NCBI RefSeq assembly: GCF_016862175.1
Contig: NZ_BOML01000013.1
Coordinates: 332,017 to 396,016 of the forward strand
Length of the DNA stretch: 64,000 nt
Source: Paractinoplanes durhamensis
GTDB taxonomy: Bacteria > Actinomycetota > Actinomycetes > Mycobacteriales > Micromonosporaceae
Direction: 5' to 3'
The notes beneath the pieces are model-generated. The model made no database searches. It had not been told where the DNA came from and saw only the letters and a list, made by a program, of their open reading frames with translations. Of this stretch, positions 16,420 through 25,460 are shown piece by piece (position 1 is the stretch's first letter; each line of letters opens with the position of its first letter). Position numbers and translations under genes: made by a program.

Positions 16420-18219
16420 TCAACCCTTCGTGGTGGTGGGGGCGCCGATCGGCAGGACCGCGTCGAGCAGCGCTCGGGTGGCGGGCTGCCGGTCGGCCGC
16501 GAAGAGTTCGTCGGCGGAGAACGTCTCGATCAGCGATCCCTGGTGCATGACGCCGATGCGGTCGCAGACGAACTCGATGACGGCCAGGTTGTGGCCGATG
16601 AACAGGTAGGTCAGGTCGAGCTCGTCCTTGAGGTCGAGCAGCAGGTTGAGGATGGTGGCCTGGGTGGACACGTCCAGGGCCGAGGTGGGCTCGTCGAGGA
16701 TCAGCAGGTCCGGTTCGAGGGCGATGGCCCGGGCGATGCTGACCCGCTGCCGCTGCCCGCCGGAGAACTCGCGCGGGTAGCGGTCGGCGTAACCGGCGCT
16801 GAGCCCGACCAGGTCGAGGGCGCGGCCGGTCAGCTCGGCGGCCTGCCTACGGCCGGTGGCCTTGCCCAGCCGCAGCAGCGGGCGGGCGATCTGGTCGCCG
16901 ACCTTGATGCGCGGGTTCAGGGCGGTGGTGGCGTCCTGGAAGACGTACTGGAATCGGCGGCGCAGCTCCCGGCCGGCCGCGGCGACGTCCGTACCGTCGA
17001 AATTGATCTTGCCGGCGGTGCGCGGGAGAAGGCCGCCGGCCAGGCGGGCGAGGGTGGATTTGCCGGAGCCGGATTCGCCGATGAGGCCGAAGATCTCGCC
17101 CCGGCGCACGCTGAGCGTGACGTCGTCGACCGCGCGGAGCGTTGCCTTGTGGCGCCCGGTGCCGAGCCCGCCGACCGTGAAGTCCTTGCTGACGCGCGAA
17201 ATTTCCAAGATCGGCCGACCTGCAGCCGGGCTGGCCAATACATTCGGGCCGGTCGAATCGCCCAGGCCGGCCGAACCACCCGGCCTGGGCGATCGGCCCG
17301 ACCTTGGCGATGGGCTCGGCCTTGGCGATGGGCTCGGCCTGGGTGAGTCGGTCTCGCTGCTCAGGTGTACGCGGGCAGTGTGCGCGGCGGCGGAAAGAAG
17401 GCGCCGCTCCTGGCCGCCGGCCGAGTGGCGCTGCCCGATCTCCGGGACCGAGTCGATCAGGGTGCGGGTGTAGGGATGCTCCGGGGCACCGAGGACCTGC
17501 GCCGTCTCCCCCACCTCGACGATGGCGCCCTCGCGCATCACCGCGACCCGCGAGCTGGTGTGCGAGACGACGCCGAAGTCGTGGGTGATCAGCAGGACCG
17601 CGGTGCCGGTCTCGCCGGTCAGGTCGAGCAGCAGGTCCAGGATCTGCTTCTGCACGGTGGCGTCGAGCGCGGTGGTCGGCTCGTCGGCGATGAGCAGCTT
17701 CGGCCCGGATAGCCCGGCCAGGGCGATCATCACCCGCTGCCGCATGCCGCCGGAGAGCTCGTGCGGGTAGGACCGCAGCACCCGCTCCGGATCGGTGATG
17801 CCGACCCGGTCGAGCCAGGTGCGGCCGACCTCCCGGGCTTCGTCGCGGGAGACGCGCAGGTGCAGCCGGGCGGTGTCGCCGAGCTGGCTGCCGATGGTGA
17901 ACGACGGGTCGAGCGACGTCACCGGGTCCTGGAAGATCATGCCGATCCCGGCGCCGCGGAAGACGTTGAGCCTTTTCTCCGGCAGCCCGACGAGTTCGTT
18001 GCCCTCGAAGCGGATGCTGCCGGCGGTGATCCGGGCGGTGCCGGGCAGCAGGCCGAGGATGCTCGCGGCGGTGACGCTCTTGCCCGAGCCGGATTCGCCG
18101 ACCAGCGCGAGCACCTCGCCCGGGCGCACCTCGAGGTCGACGCCGCGAACGGCGTGCACGACGTCCCCGGGCAGTGGGAAGTCGACGTGCAGGCCGTCGA
18201 CGGTGAGCACGGCGGTCAT
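16420..18219 (-). CDS. ABC transporter ATP-binding protein, fused DppD-DppF type
   Basis: A 599-residue fusion of the two ATPases of an oligopeptide/dipeptide-type importer. The first domain (residues 1-270) has Walker A GESGSGKS, the signature LSGGMRQR and Walker B LLIADEPTTALD. The second (about 335-595) has GESGSGKS, FSGGQRQR and LLILDEPTSALD. Each domain carries the C-terminal HPYT-type or equivalent oligopeptide extension. The linker (about 285-330) is rich in SPRPSP units encoded by 18-bp repeats at 17302-17337. It follows the permease genes by 16 bp and powers uptake by the transporter encoded at 18236-21638. Confidence 0.93.
   Translation of the reverse strand: MTAVLTVDGLHVDFPLPGDVVHAVRGVDLEVRPGEVLALVGESGSGKSVTAASILGLLPGTARITAGSIRFEGNELVGLPEKRLNVFRGAGIGMIFQDPVTSLDPSFTIGSQLGDTARLHLRVSRDEAREVGRTWLDRVGITDPERVLRSYPHELSGGMRQRVMIALAGLSGPKLLIADEPTTALDATVQKQILDLLLDLTGETGTAVLLITHDFGVVSHTSSRVAVMREGAIVEVGETAQVLGAPEHPYTRTLIDSVPEIGQRHSAGGQERRLLSAAAHTARVHLSSETDSPRPSPSPRPSPSPRSGRSPRPGGSAGLGDSTGPNVLASPAAGRPILEISRVSKDFTVGGLGTGRHKATLRAVDDVTLSVRRGEIFGLIGESGSGKSTLARLAGGLLPRTAGKINFDGTDVAAAGRELRRRFQYVFQDATTALNPRIKVGDQIARPLLRLGKATGRRQAAELTGRALDLVGLSAGYADRYPREFSGGQRQRVSIARAIALEPDLLILDEPTSALDVSTQATILNLLLDLKDELDLTYLFIGHNLAVIEFVCDRIGVMHQGSLIETFSADELFAADRQPATRALLDAVLPIGAPTTTKG
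17302..17337 (-). repeat. 18-bp tandem repeats in the ATPase fusion linker
   Basis: CCTTGGCGATGGGCTCGG stands twice in tandem with degenerate flanking copies. On the coding strand it gives SPRPSP hexapeptides that lengthen the linker between the two ATPase domains. Confidence 0.85.
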
Positions 18220-18235
18220 GGGAGGGTCACCTGCC

Positions 18236-19090
18236 TTAGGGGTTGAGGACGTCGCGGAGGCCGTCGCCGAGCCAGTTGAAGGCGAGGGCGACCAGCAGGA
18301 TGGCGACGGCGGGGAAGGTCGCGACGCCCGGCGAGCCGGTGACCAGCACCTTCGCGCCCTCTGCGAGCATCCGGCCCCAGTCGGGGTTGGGCGGCTGGAT
18401 GCCGAGGCCCAACGCGCTCAGGCTGGCGGTGAAGACGATGTTGATGCCGACCAGGCTCGTGCCGTAGATGACGACCGAGGAGACCAGGTTGGGCAGCACC
18501 TCGGTGAGCAGGATGGCCGGCTCGGACGCGCCGAGCGAGCGGGCCGCCTCCACGTAGTCCTTGCCGCGTTCGATCTTGGCCTCGGCGTAGACGATCCGGG
18601 TCACGTAGGGCACCGCGCCGAAGACGACCGTGCCGATCAGCACGCCCGGTCCGGGCTGGACGATCGCGGCCAGCGACAGCGCCACCAGGATCACCGGAAA
18701 GGCGAAGAGCAGATCGATCACCCGCATGAGTACGCCGGAGGTCCGGCGCCCGGCGAACGCGCCGGTCAGGCCGAGCAGGGTCCCGATGACCAGCGCGGCC
18801 GCGACCGAGACGGTGGCGACGACCAGGGCGCCGCGACCGCCGTACAGCAGCCGGCTGAGCACGTCGCGGCCCTGGTCGTCGGTGCCGAGGAGGTGGCCGG
18901 CCGACCCGGTCGGGAGCAGCACGCTCTCCGGGTCGCCGGCGTTCGGGTCGTGCGGGGCGAGCCACGGCGCCAGCACCGAGATGCCGATCACCACGACCAG
19001 GACGACGAGCCCGAGCAGGGCCTCGCGGTTGCGGACGAAGCGGGCGACCGCCGAGCGCCGGAGGCGGGGTGGAGCGATGACCGCGGTCAT
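18236..19090 (-). CDS. ABC transporter permease, DppC type
   Basis: A 284-residue integral membrane protein. The N terminus has one TM helix (residues about 27-45) followed by the periplasm-facing loop and the HLLGTDDQGRDVLSRLLYGGR segment that marks DppC/OppC permeases. Five further TM helices follow. The cytoplasmic EAA loop reads YVEAARSLGASEPAILLTEV at about residue 185 and contacts the ATPase fusion. It overlaps the upstream DppB-type gene by 4 bp. The transported compound is probably an organosulfur molecule or peptide, judged from the operon. Confidence 0.92.
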   Translation of the reverse strand: MTAVIAPPRLRRSAVARFVRNREALLGLVVLVVVIGISVLAPWLAPHDPNAGDPESVLLPTGSAGHLLGTDDQGRDVLSRLLYGGRGALVVATVSVAAALVIGTLLGLTGAFAGRRTSGVLMRVIDLLFAFPVILVALSLAAIVQPGPGVLIGTVVFGAVPYVTRIVYAEAKIERGKDYVEAARSLGASEPAILLTEVLPNLVSSVVIYGTSLVGINIVFTASLSALGLGIQPPNPDWGRMLAEGAKVLVTGSPGVATFPAVAILLVALAFNWLGDGLRDVLNP

Positions 19091-20037
19091 GCGTGCCTCA
19101 ATCGGGGGTTGAGCAGGTCGAGGAGCACGTCGGTGATCAGGTTGACGACCACGAACACGACGGCGACCAGGAGGATGCCGGACTGGATGACCGGGTAGTC
19201 GGAGCCGGCGATGGCGTTGAGCAGCACGCTGCCGAGGCCGGGCCAGGAGAAGATGGTCTCCACGAACACCACGCCGGTGATCACCGAGCCGACCGTGAGG
19301 CCGGTGGTGTTGACGATCGGCGGCAGGATGTTGCGGCCGATGTGCTTGCCGAGGATCGCGGCCCGGCCGAAGCCCTGCGACCGGTAGGTGCGGATGTAGT
19401 CGGACTGCGCGCTCTCGATGACCGCCGCCCGGACGAACCGGGCGACGATCAGCATCGAGACGAGCGAGGCCGCGAAGGCCGGGGCGATCAGGTGCAGCAG
19501 CAGGTCGCCGAAGCCACCGTCGCCGCGCAGATCGTGCATGCCGCCGGCCGGCAGCCAGTTCCAGCGCACCGCGGTCAGCCAGATGATGATCAGGCCGAAC
19601 CAGTAGATCGGCAGGTTGCTGCCGATCTGGACGAACAGCATCGCGGCCCGGTCGGCGGGCCGGCCGTGCCGGATCCCGGCGGCGAACCCGATCAGCACGC
19701 CCAGGACGACGGTGACCACGGTGGTCGCCGCGCCCAGGATGAGCGTGTTGAGGAAAGCCGGGTAGACGATGCCGGAGACCGGGCTGCGAACGCTGAGCGA
19801 GATCCCGCCGCCGTTGGTGAACATGTCGCGCAGCCAGTGCAGGTACTGCGACCAGGCGGTCTGGTCCAGGCCGTACGCCTGCCGGATCTGTTCGATCTGT
19901 TCCGCCGACATCTTCTGGCTGAGGACGTCCTTGATCGGGTCGGCCGGGCCGGCCTGCGAGATGAAGAACACCAGCAGGCTGATCACGAAGAGCAGCGGGA
20001 CGAGGTTCACCAGCCGCCACAGGATCTGTCGCGTCAT
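19087..20037 (-). CDS. ABC transporter permease, DppB type
   Basis: A 316-residue permease with six predicted TM helices. The N-terminal helix and the following loop (VFFISQAGPADPIKDVLSQKM) are characteristic of DppB/OppB. The EAA-like loop is YIRTYRSQGFGRAAILGKHI, followed by RNILPPIVNTTGL. It pairs with the DppC-type permease immediately downstream. The stop of this gene and the start of the next overlap (ATGA), keeping the subunits in step. The upstream solute-binding protein gene ends 2 bp before it. Confidence 0.93.
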   Translation of the reverse strand: MTRQILWRLVNLVPLLFVISLLVFFISQAGPADPIKDVLSQKMSAEQIEQIRQAYGLDQTAWSQYLHWLRDMFTNGGGISLSVRSPVSGIVYPAFLNTLILGAATTVVTVVLGVLIGFAAGIRHGRPADRAAMLFVQIGSNLPIYWFGLIIIWLTAVRWNWLPAGGMHDLRGDGGFGDLLLHLIAPAFAASLVSMLIVARFVRAAVIESAQSDYIRTYRSQGFGRAAILGKHIGRNILPPIVNTTGLTVGSVITGVVFVETIFSWPGLGSVLLNAIAGSDYPVIQSGILLVAVVFVVVNLITDVLLDLLNPRLRHA

Positions 20038-20039
20038 GG

Positions 20040-21638
20040 TCAGTCAGCCACCCAGACCTGGGCGAGGTCGTAGTGGTCCTGCTGCGGCCAGACGAACCCG
20101 CCGACCCGCTCGGACACGGCGTAGTAGCGGTTGAAGGACAGCAGCGGGAAGACCGTGGCGTCCGTGGCCCAGGTCTGCGCGGCGGCCTGCCAGAGCTCCG
20201 TGGACTTGGCCGGGTCGGGGTTGTAGGCGGCCGTGTCGATCGCCTTGAGCGTGTCGGCGCTGGTGTCGGAGTACTTGTCGCCGTCCCGGATGCCCACGCT
20301 GTAGTTGTGCGAGATCTTCACCCAGTTCGGCGCGACGTAGCCCCACTCGCCGAGGTTGAGACCATCTTCGGGCTTGAGGTTGGCCGACCGGGTGCCGTAG
20401 GTGATCCACTCGAACGACTGCACCGACGCCTCGATGCCGACCGCCTTCAGCTGCTGCTGGATGTACTCGGCGGTGGGCTGCCCGGTGGTGTCGCTCAGGA
20501 TCGTGAAGGAGATCTGCCCGGGCTGGTAGCCGGCCTCGGCGATCAGCTTCTTGGCCGCCTCCGGGTCGTACGGGTAGTCGACCGCCGACGCGTCGTACGC
20601 CTCGTTGCCCTGGTTGATGATCGAGGTCGCCGCCTCGGCGTACCCCTTGTAGATCTTCTCGGCCAGGGTCTTGCGGTCGACCGCCTGGATGATGGCCTGC
20701 CGGACCTTCTTGTTCTGCAGGTATTTGTTGGTGTAGTTGAAGTTGTAGTAGATGATCTGCGGCACGTTCTTGTTCTCCGGCACCGCGTAGCCGGCCTTTT
20801 CGAGACTGGCGACCGAGTCCGGGGGGACCCGGCTGATCAGGTCGACCGCTCCGCTGCGCAGCGCGGCCACCCGGCTCTGGTCGTCCCCGATCGGCTTGAA
20901 GATCACCTTGTCGAGGTGCGGCCGCTGCCCCCAGTAGTCGGTGTTGCGGACCAGCGTGGTGTGGTCACCGCGAACCCGCTCCTGGAAGGTGAACGGGCCG
21001 GTGCCGGTCGGGTGGTCGGCGAGCCCGTCCTGGCCGTACTTCTTGAGGGCTTCCGGGCTGAAGATGCCGGACGCGGCGTTACCGCTGTTCGGGATCTGCC
21101 GCAGGTAGTCGAGGAACGGGTGCTTGAAGGTGTATTTCACGGTGTTCGCGTCGACCACGTCGAACGACTTGAGGTCGGCGTAGACCAGCGACATCGTGGC
21201 CGCGCTGACCTTGTCGTAGTACTCGAACGCCGGGTCGGTGAAGCGGCGCACGTTGAACTGCACGGCGGCGGCGTCGAACGGCGTCCCGTCGGTGAACTTC
21301 ACGCCCTGGCGGAGGGTGAAGGTGTAGGTCGTGGCGTCGGGGCTGACCGTCCACGAGGTGGCCAGGCCGGGCACGATCTTCGGCACCCCGGTCGGCGACG
21401 TGAGGTCCTCGTTGACCAGCGTCTCGTAGATGTTGCGGTCGATCCGCCAGGTCTCCCAGGAGTACTGCCGGTTCGGGTCGAACTGGGTGACCTCCTGGTA
21501 CTGGCCGACGATCAGGGTGCCGCCGTCACGGGGCGTGGAGTCCGCGGCGGCCGCGCTGCCGCCACTCGAGCCGGATCCGCAGGCAGCCAGCAGCGAGGCG
21601 GTAACGGCTATGACGGTCAGGCGTTTGAAAGACGCCAT
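20040..21638 (-). CDS. ABC transporter solute-binding lipoprotein, SBP family 5
   Basis: A 532-residue lipoprotein: residues 1-20 form a signal peptide with lipobox LLAAC. The mature protein is an SBP_bac_5 (peptide/nickel/opine class) binding protein with the opening GGTLIVGQYQEVTQFDPN, the LATSWTVSPDATTYTFTLRQ, GVKFTDGTPFDAAAVQFNVR block and the DYWGQRPHLDKVIFKPI strand. It should capture substrate outside the membrane for the DppBC/DF transporter encoded downstream. A 39-bp gap with a CCTAT half-element separates it from the upstream monooxygenase, so it may also have its own promoter. Confidence 0.93.
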   Translation of the reverse strand: MASFKRLTVIAVTASLLAACGSGSSGGSAAAADSTPRDGGTLIVGQYQEVTQFDPNRQYSWETWRIDRNIYETLVNEDLTSPTGVPKIVPGLATSWTVSPDATTYTFTLRQGVKFTDGTPFDAAAVQFNVRRFTDPAFEYYDKVSAATMSLVYADLKSFDVVDANTVKYTFKHPFLDYLRQIPNSGNAASGIFSPEALKKYGQDGLADHPTGTGPFTFQERVRGDHTTLVRNTDYWGQRPHLDKVIFKPIGDDQSRVAALRSGAVDLISRVPPDSVASLEKAGYAVPENKNVPQIIYYNFNYTNKYLQNKKVRQAIIQAVDRKTLAEKIYKGYAEAATSIINQGNEAYDASAVDYPYDPEAAKKLIAEAGYQPGQISFTILSDTTGQPTAEYIQQQLKAVGIEASVQSFEWITYGTRSANLKPEDGLNLGEWGYVAPNWVKISHNYSVGIRDGDKYSDTSADTLKAIDTAAYNPDPAKSTELWQAAAQTWATDATVFPLLSFNRYYAVSERVGGFVWPQQDHYDLAQVWVAD

Positions 21639-21659
21639 GGCTGGTCTTTCCCTTCTTTA

Positions 21660-21676
21660 CAGATCGGAGATATAGG
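21660..21676 (-). promoter_or_regulatory. CCTAT-N7-ATCTG element before the solute-binding protein gene
   Basis: On the coding strand CCTAT follows the monooxygenase stop directly, with a 7-bp spacer before ATCTG. It keeps one perfect half of the CCTAT-N7-ATAGG dyad found at 10074 and 29212. It could mark an internal promoter of the operon. Confidence 0.3.
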
Positions 21677-21677
21677 A

Positions 21678-22955
21678 TTACGGGCGAGAAAGACCGAGGT
21701 GGGCGCGCAGGGTGTCGCCCGCGTACTCGTGCCGGAACAGGCCGCGGCGGCGCAGGATCGGCACCACGTGGTCGACGAACACGTCCAGCTGGCCGGGCAG
21801 GCCGGAGGGCGCCAGGACGAAGCCGTCGGCGGCCCGGCCGGTGAACCACCGCTCGATCTCGTCGGCGACCCGCTCGGGCGAGCCGGCCACCCGGGCGCCG
21901 AACGCGGTGACCGTGCGGAACAGGAACTCCCGTACCGTCGGGTTGCCCTGGGTGGCGAGGGCGCGGTAGCCGGCCAGCGCGGTCTGATGGGTCTCGGTCG
22001 ACGCGGCGAACGCCGCCAGGGGCACCGGGCCGTCCAGGTCGGCGCCGGTCAGGTCGATGTCGACCTCCTGGAGCCAGCCGATCTGGTATTCCGGGATGAA
22101 CTGCTCGAAGACCGTCTGCTCCAGCCGGGCCGCCTCCTCCTCGGTGGAGCCGACGATGAAGCCGAGCGACGGCGTCACCAGCGGAGGTGTAGCCCGGCCG
22201 AAAGAGTGCACCTGCTCCAAGAAGGCGCGACCGCGGTCGAAGTCGCCCTGCCCGGTGAAGATGACCTCGGCGTGCCGGGCGGCGAACGCGCGACCCGTCG
22301 GCGACGAGCCGGCCTGGAAGATCACCGGGCGGCCCTGACGCGACGGAGCGGCACCGAGCGGGCCTCGTACGGTGAAGAACTCGCCCTTGTGGTTGGGCAC
22401 GTGAATTTTGCTGCGGTCGTTGTAGACGCCGGCCGGCCGGTCCTCGACGACGGTGTCCGCACCCCAGGAATCCCAGAGCTTGCGGACGACGTCGAGGGTC
22501 TCCTCGGCGACCCGGTAGCGCTCGTCGTGGGCGAGCACCCCGTTGTCGCCGAAGTTGGCCGCCGCGGCCTCGGCGAAGCTGGTCACCACGTTCCAGCCGG
22601 CCCGGCCGCCGCTGAGATGGTCGAGCGAGATCAGCTGGCGGGCCAGGTGGTAGGGCGCCTGGAAGGTGGCCGAGCCGGTGACGACCAGGCCGAGCCGTTC
22701 GGTCTCCCGGGACAGCGCGGCGGTCGTGGTGAACGGCTCGAAGTCCTCGGTCGCCTTGTGCGCCCAGGCCGCCTCCAGCCCGTAGTTGAGCGTGTCGGCG
22801 AAGAAGATGGCGTCGAAGGTGCCGCGCTCGGCGGTCTTCGCGGTCTCGATCACCGAGTCGAGCACGGCGGCGGGCCCGTTGACGACCCCCGGATAGCGCC
22901 ACGAGCTGCCGAAGCGCGGGTTACCGAGGACGAGAAGGTGCAGTTGACGGGTCAT
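21678..22955 (-). CDS. NtaA/SnaA/DszA-family FMN-dependent monooxygenase
   Basis: A 425-residue monooxygenase with the family motifs GTFDAIFFADTLNYGLE, HLSGGRAGWNVVTSFAEAAAANFG (residues about 105-130), VIFQAGSSPTGRAFAARHAEVIF and the terminal VPILRRRGLFRHEYAGDTLR. Length and ending match DszA/NtaA. Its ATG overlaps the stop of the Eis-type gene (TGATG). It probably acts with FMNH2 on a compound imported by the adjacent ABC transporter. Confidence 0.9.
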   Translation of the reverse strand: MTRQLHLLVLGNPRFGSSWRYPGVVNGPAAVLDSVIETAKTAERGTFDAIFFADTLNYGLEAAWAHKATEDFEPFTTTAALSRETERLGLVVTGSATFQAPYHLARQLISLDHLSGGRAGWNVVTSFAEAAAANFGDNGVLAHDERYRVAEETLDVVRKLWDSWGADTVVEDRPAGVYNDRSKIHVPNHKGEFFTVRGPLGAAPSRQGRPVIFQAGSSPTGRAFAARHAEVIFTGQGDFDRGRAFLEQVHSFGRATPPLVTPSLGFIVGSTEEEAARLEQTVFEQFIPEYQIGWLQEVDIDLTGADLDGPVPLAAFAASTETHQTALAGYRALATQGNPTVREFLFRTVTAFGARVAGSPERVADEIERWFTGRAADGFVLAPSGLPGQLDVFVDHVVPILRRRGLFRHEYAGDTLRAHLGLSRP

Positions 22956-24154
22956 CAGAAAACCGTTCCGGCGAAGGGCTGGGTGTCGGAGGCGAAGAGC
23001 GCGTCGGCCCGGCGCACCGCCTCGGGCGAGTGGGTGACCACCCGGCCGGCCGCGGCCAGGTGCCGCCAGCGGGTGCCGCCCAGGTAGGCGGCGGCCAGGG
23101 TGGCGACGTCGACGGTCAGGTCGGGGGCGCTCTCGGTGCGGGCCACTGCCTTGGCGCTGATCTCGTAGCGGCCGTCGTTGGCCGGGAGGAGACCGTCGTG
23201 GACCTCGATCACGACGGTCTCCTCGCTCTCGTAGGCCCGGGCCCGCAGCGCAGCCTCGACGTCGACCAGCCGCAGCCACGTCTCGTCGTGCGCCGGGCCG
23301 AGCGCCACCGACCGCCGGTCGAGCACCGCGAGCGGCAGCACGTCGTCCAGCGGCAGCGCGTCGAACGCGACCACGTCGACCAGGTCGAGGGCGAGCAGGT
23401 GCCGCCACAGGCCGGCCCGGGCGCCGTCGTTGAGCGCGACGAAATCGGTGACCGTCACGACCCGCTCCGGGCTGGTGAACCAGGAATCGGTGTTCTCCGG
23501 CCGGTAGATCGCGTAGCCGTCGTCGACGCCGCCGGTGCGGTGCACCACGACGTAGTGGGCGGTCGCGTCGGCCTCGCGCAGGATCTGGCCGAGCCGCCAC
23601 CAGCCGTGCGGCCGGTGGATGGCGCCGGTCCAGGCCGCCTGCTGGTAGATGCCGTCGAGCAGGTCCACGGTGACCTCCCCGTCGACCAGCCGCACCTCTC
23701 CCCCGGCCGGCACCCCGGGGCGCAGACTCGCCCGCTTCAGGCCGACCCGGGCCGACTGAGTGGAACTGGCCACGCCGTAGCCGAACCGCTCGTAGATGAC
23801 CGCCTCGGACGCCCGCAGCGACGCGACCACCTCACCGCGGGCCGCGACGTCGCGCAGCTGCCGTTCGATGAGCCCACTGACGATCCCCCGCCGGCGATGC
23901 GTCGGCAGAACCCCGACGTGGGTCACGGCCGCGTGCGGCACGCGCGCTCCGCCGGGGACAACCAACCAGCTGGTGTACGAGTCGGCCGAGCCGACGATCG
24001 TGTCGCCGTCAGCCGCGCCGAGGTATCGGCCCGGCTCGGTCAGCTCGGTCGCGTCGAGGTCGCGGAACGGCAGTCCGACCATCGCCCGCAGGAACACCCG
24101 GAAACCGGCGTTCACTTCTTCCGGCGTACGCAAATCTCGAAATTCAATGCTCAC
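22955..24154 (-). CDS. Eis-type GNAT N-acetyltransferase
   Basis: A 399-residue protein with the three-part Eis architecture: N-terminal GNAT domain (acetyl-CoA loop VGVLPTHRRRGIVSGLIERQ near residues 80-98), second GNAT-like domain and a C-terminal SCP2-like region. It ends in Phe (GTVF), the free C-terminal carboxylate that acts in catalysis in mycobacterial Eis. Eis enzymes acetylate amines, including aminoglycosides and lysines. Its presence in a sulfur operon is unusual; it may acetylate an amino-sulfonate or amino acid intermediate (inference). GTG start at 24154 with TAGGAG 7-8 bp upstream. Confidence 0.85.
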   Translation of the reverse strand: MSIEFRDLRTPEEVNAGFRVFLRAMVGLPFRDLDATELTEPGRYLGAADGDTIVGSADSYTSWLVVPGGARVPHAAVTHVGVLPTHRRRGIVSGLIERQLRDVAARGEVVASLRASEAVIYERFGYGVASSTQSARVGLKRASLRPGVPAGGEVRLVDGEVTVDLLDGIYQQAAWTGAIHRPHGWWRLGQILREADATAHYVVVHRTGGVDDGYAIYRPENTDSWFTSPERVVTVTDFVALNDGARAGLWRHLLALDLVDVVAFDALPLDDVLPLAVLDRRSVALGPAHDETWLRLVDVEAALRARAYESEETVVIEVHDGLLPANDGRYEISAKAVARTESAPDLTVDVATLAAAYLGGTRWRHLAAAGRVVTHSPEAVRRADALFASDTQPFAGTVF

Positions 24155-24164
24155 GGCGGCACTC

Positions 24165-24347
24165 CTACGGGAACAAGTGAACGGCGGTCTTGCCGATGAC
24201 GTCGAGGATCACGTCGGTGTTCGGCGGGTGCAGGCTGCCGGTGCGCACGTCGCGGTAGAGCCGGTCGAGCTCGTCGTCGTCGCTGAAGTACGCGGACGGC
24301 GCGGCCGTGGCGAACAGCGGCGAGGTGGAGCTGGCGATCGTGGTCAT
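24165..24347 (-). pseudogene. 60-codon remnant of an acyl-CoA dehydrogenase-fold flavoprotein
   Basis: A short intact reading frame whose second half (ELDRLYRDVRTGSLHPPNTD, then VILDVIGKTA) corresponds to the extreme C terminus of DszC/SfnB-like acyl-CoA dehydrogenases (usual form LxRLxRDxRTxxxHxxN...GK). The 350 or so residues that should precede it are missing; only an ATG and a 30-residue lead remain. The ATG overlaps the SsuD stop by 4 bp, so it is still translated in the operon. I read it as an in-frame deletion product. A functional small protein is possible but less likely. Confidence 0.6.
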
Positions 24348-25459
24348 GCTTCGGCTCCGTTTCCGCCGACGAGGCCGCGGCGGCGCAACTCGGCACCGGC
24401 ACCCTCGGCGAAGTGGTAAGCCTCTTCCAGATGGGGTTGACCGGAGAGGATGAAGTGGTCGATGCCGAGGTCGTGGTACTCGGCGATGCGGTCGGCGACC
24501 TCGGTGTGGCTGCCCACGATCGCGGTGCCGGCCCCACCCCGGACCAGGCCGTAGCCGGCCCAGATGTTGGGGTAGACCTCCAGGTTGCGGCGGTCGCCGC
24601 CGTGCAGGGCCCGCATCCGCTGCTGGCCGACCGACTCGGTGGCGGCCAGGTCGCGCTGGGTCTGCTCGATCCGGCGGTCGTCGATGTTGTCGAGCAGCCG
24701 GTTCGCCTCGGCCCAGGCCTGCTCGGCGGTGTCCCGGCTGAGCACGTGGAAGCGGATGCCGAAGGACAGGGTCCGGCCCGCCTCGGCGGCCAGCCTGCGC
24801 ATCCGGGCGAGCCGCTCGGCGATCTGCGGCGGTGTCTCGCCCCAGGCCAGGTAGGTGTCGACGGTGCGCGCCGCCACGCGCTCCGCCGACGGACTCGCCC
24901 CGCCGAAGAAGACCGCCGGCGGCTCGTACGGCTCGAACGGGATCCTCGCCTGCTCGATGTCGTAGTGCTTACCGTGGAAGTCGAACGGCTCGGCGGCGCC
25001 GCTCACCCCGCGCAGCACGGTGAGGAACTCCTCGGTGCGGTCGTAGCGCTGGTCGTGGTCGAGGTGGTCGCCGAAGCGGCGCTGCTCCACCGAGTCCCCG
25101 CCGGTGACCACGTTGAGCAGCAGCCGCCCGCCGGACACCCGCTGGAAGGTGGCGGCCTGGTGGGCGGCCAGGGTCGGCGAGATCAGCCCGGGCCGGAACG
25201 CGACCAGGAACTTCAGCCGGGTGGTCAGCGCGGACAGTGCGGCCGTGGTGATCCAGGCGTCCTCGCACCAGGTGCCGGTCGGGGTGAGGACCGCCTCGAA
25301 GCCGAGGTCCTCGGCGGCCCGGGCGATGCCGCTGAGGTAGGCGACCGACGGCCTACGGAACCCGTCGCGCAGCAGCGTCTTCTGCGAGCCGTCGCCGGAG
25401 CCGACGATGTCCCGGTTGTCGCCGTTGGTGGGCAGGTACCAGTGCAGATGGATCGTCAT
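24344..25459 (-). CDS. ssuD: Alkanesulfonate monooxygenase SsuD-like (FMNH2-dependent)
   Basis: A 371-residue protein close in length to SsuD (381). Key segments: HWYLPTNGD at the start, GFEAVLTPTGTWCEDAW with the conserved Cys, FLVAFRPGLISPTLAAHQAATFQRVSGGR (residues about 90-118), NVVTGGDSVEQRRFGD, YDRTEEFLTVLRG, and YPNIWAGYGLVRGGAGTAIVGSH. SsuD cleaves alkanesulfonates to aldehyde and sulfite with FMNH2 and O2. Separated by 1 bp from the nitroreductase-like gene upstream. It gives the operon its clearest link to sulfonate sulfur. Confidence 0.9.
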   Translation of the reverse strand: MTIHLHWYLPTNGDNRDIVGSGDGSQKTLLRDGFRRPSVAYLSGIARAAEDLGFEAVLTPTGTWCEDAWITTAALSALTTRLKFLVAFRPGLISPTLAAHQAATFQRVSGGRLLLNVVTGGDSVEQRRFGDHLDHDQRYDRTEEFLTVLRGVSGAAEPFDFHGKHYDIEQARIPFEPYEPPAVFFGGASPSAERVAARTVDTYLAWGETPPQIAERLARMRRLAAEAGRTLSFGIRFHVLSRDTAEQAWAEANRLLDNIDDRRIEQTQRDLAATESVGQQRMRALHGGDRRNLEVYPNIWAGYGLVRGGAGTAIVGSHTEVADRIAEYHDLGIDHFILSGQPHLEEAYHFAEGAGAELRRRGLVGGNGAEA

Positions 25460-25460
25460 C

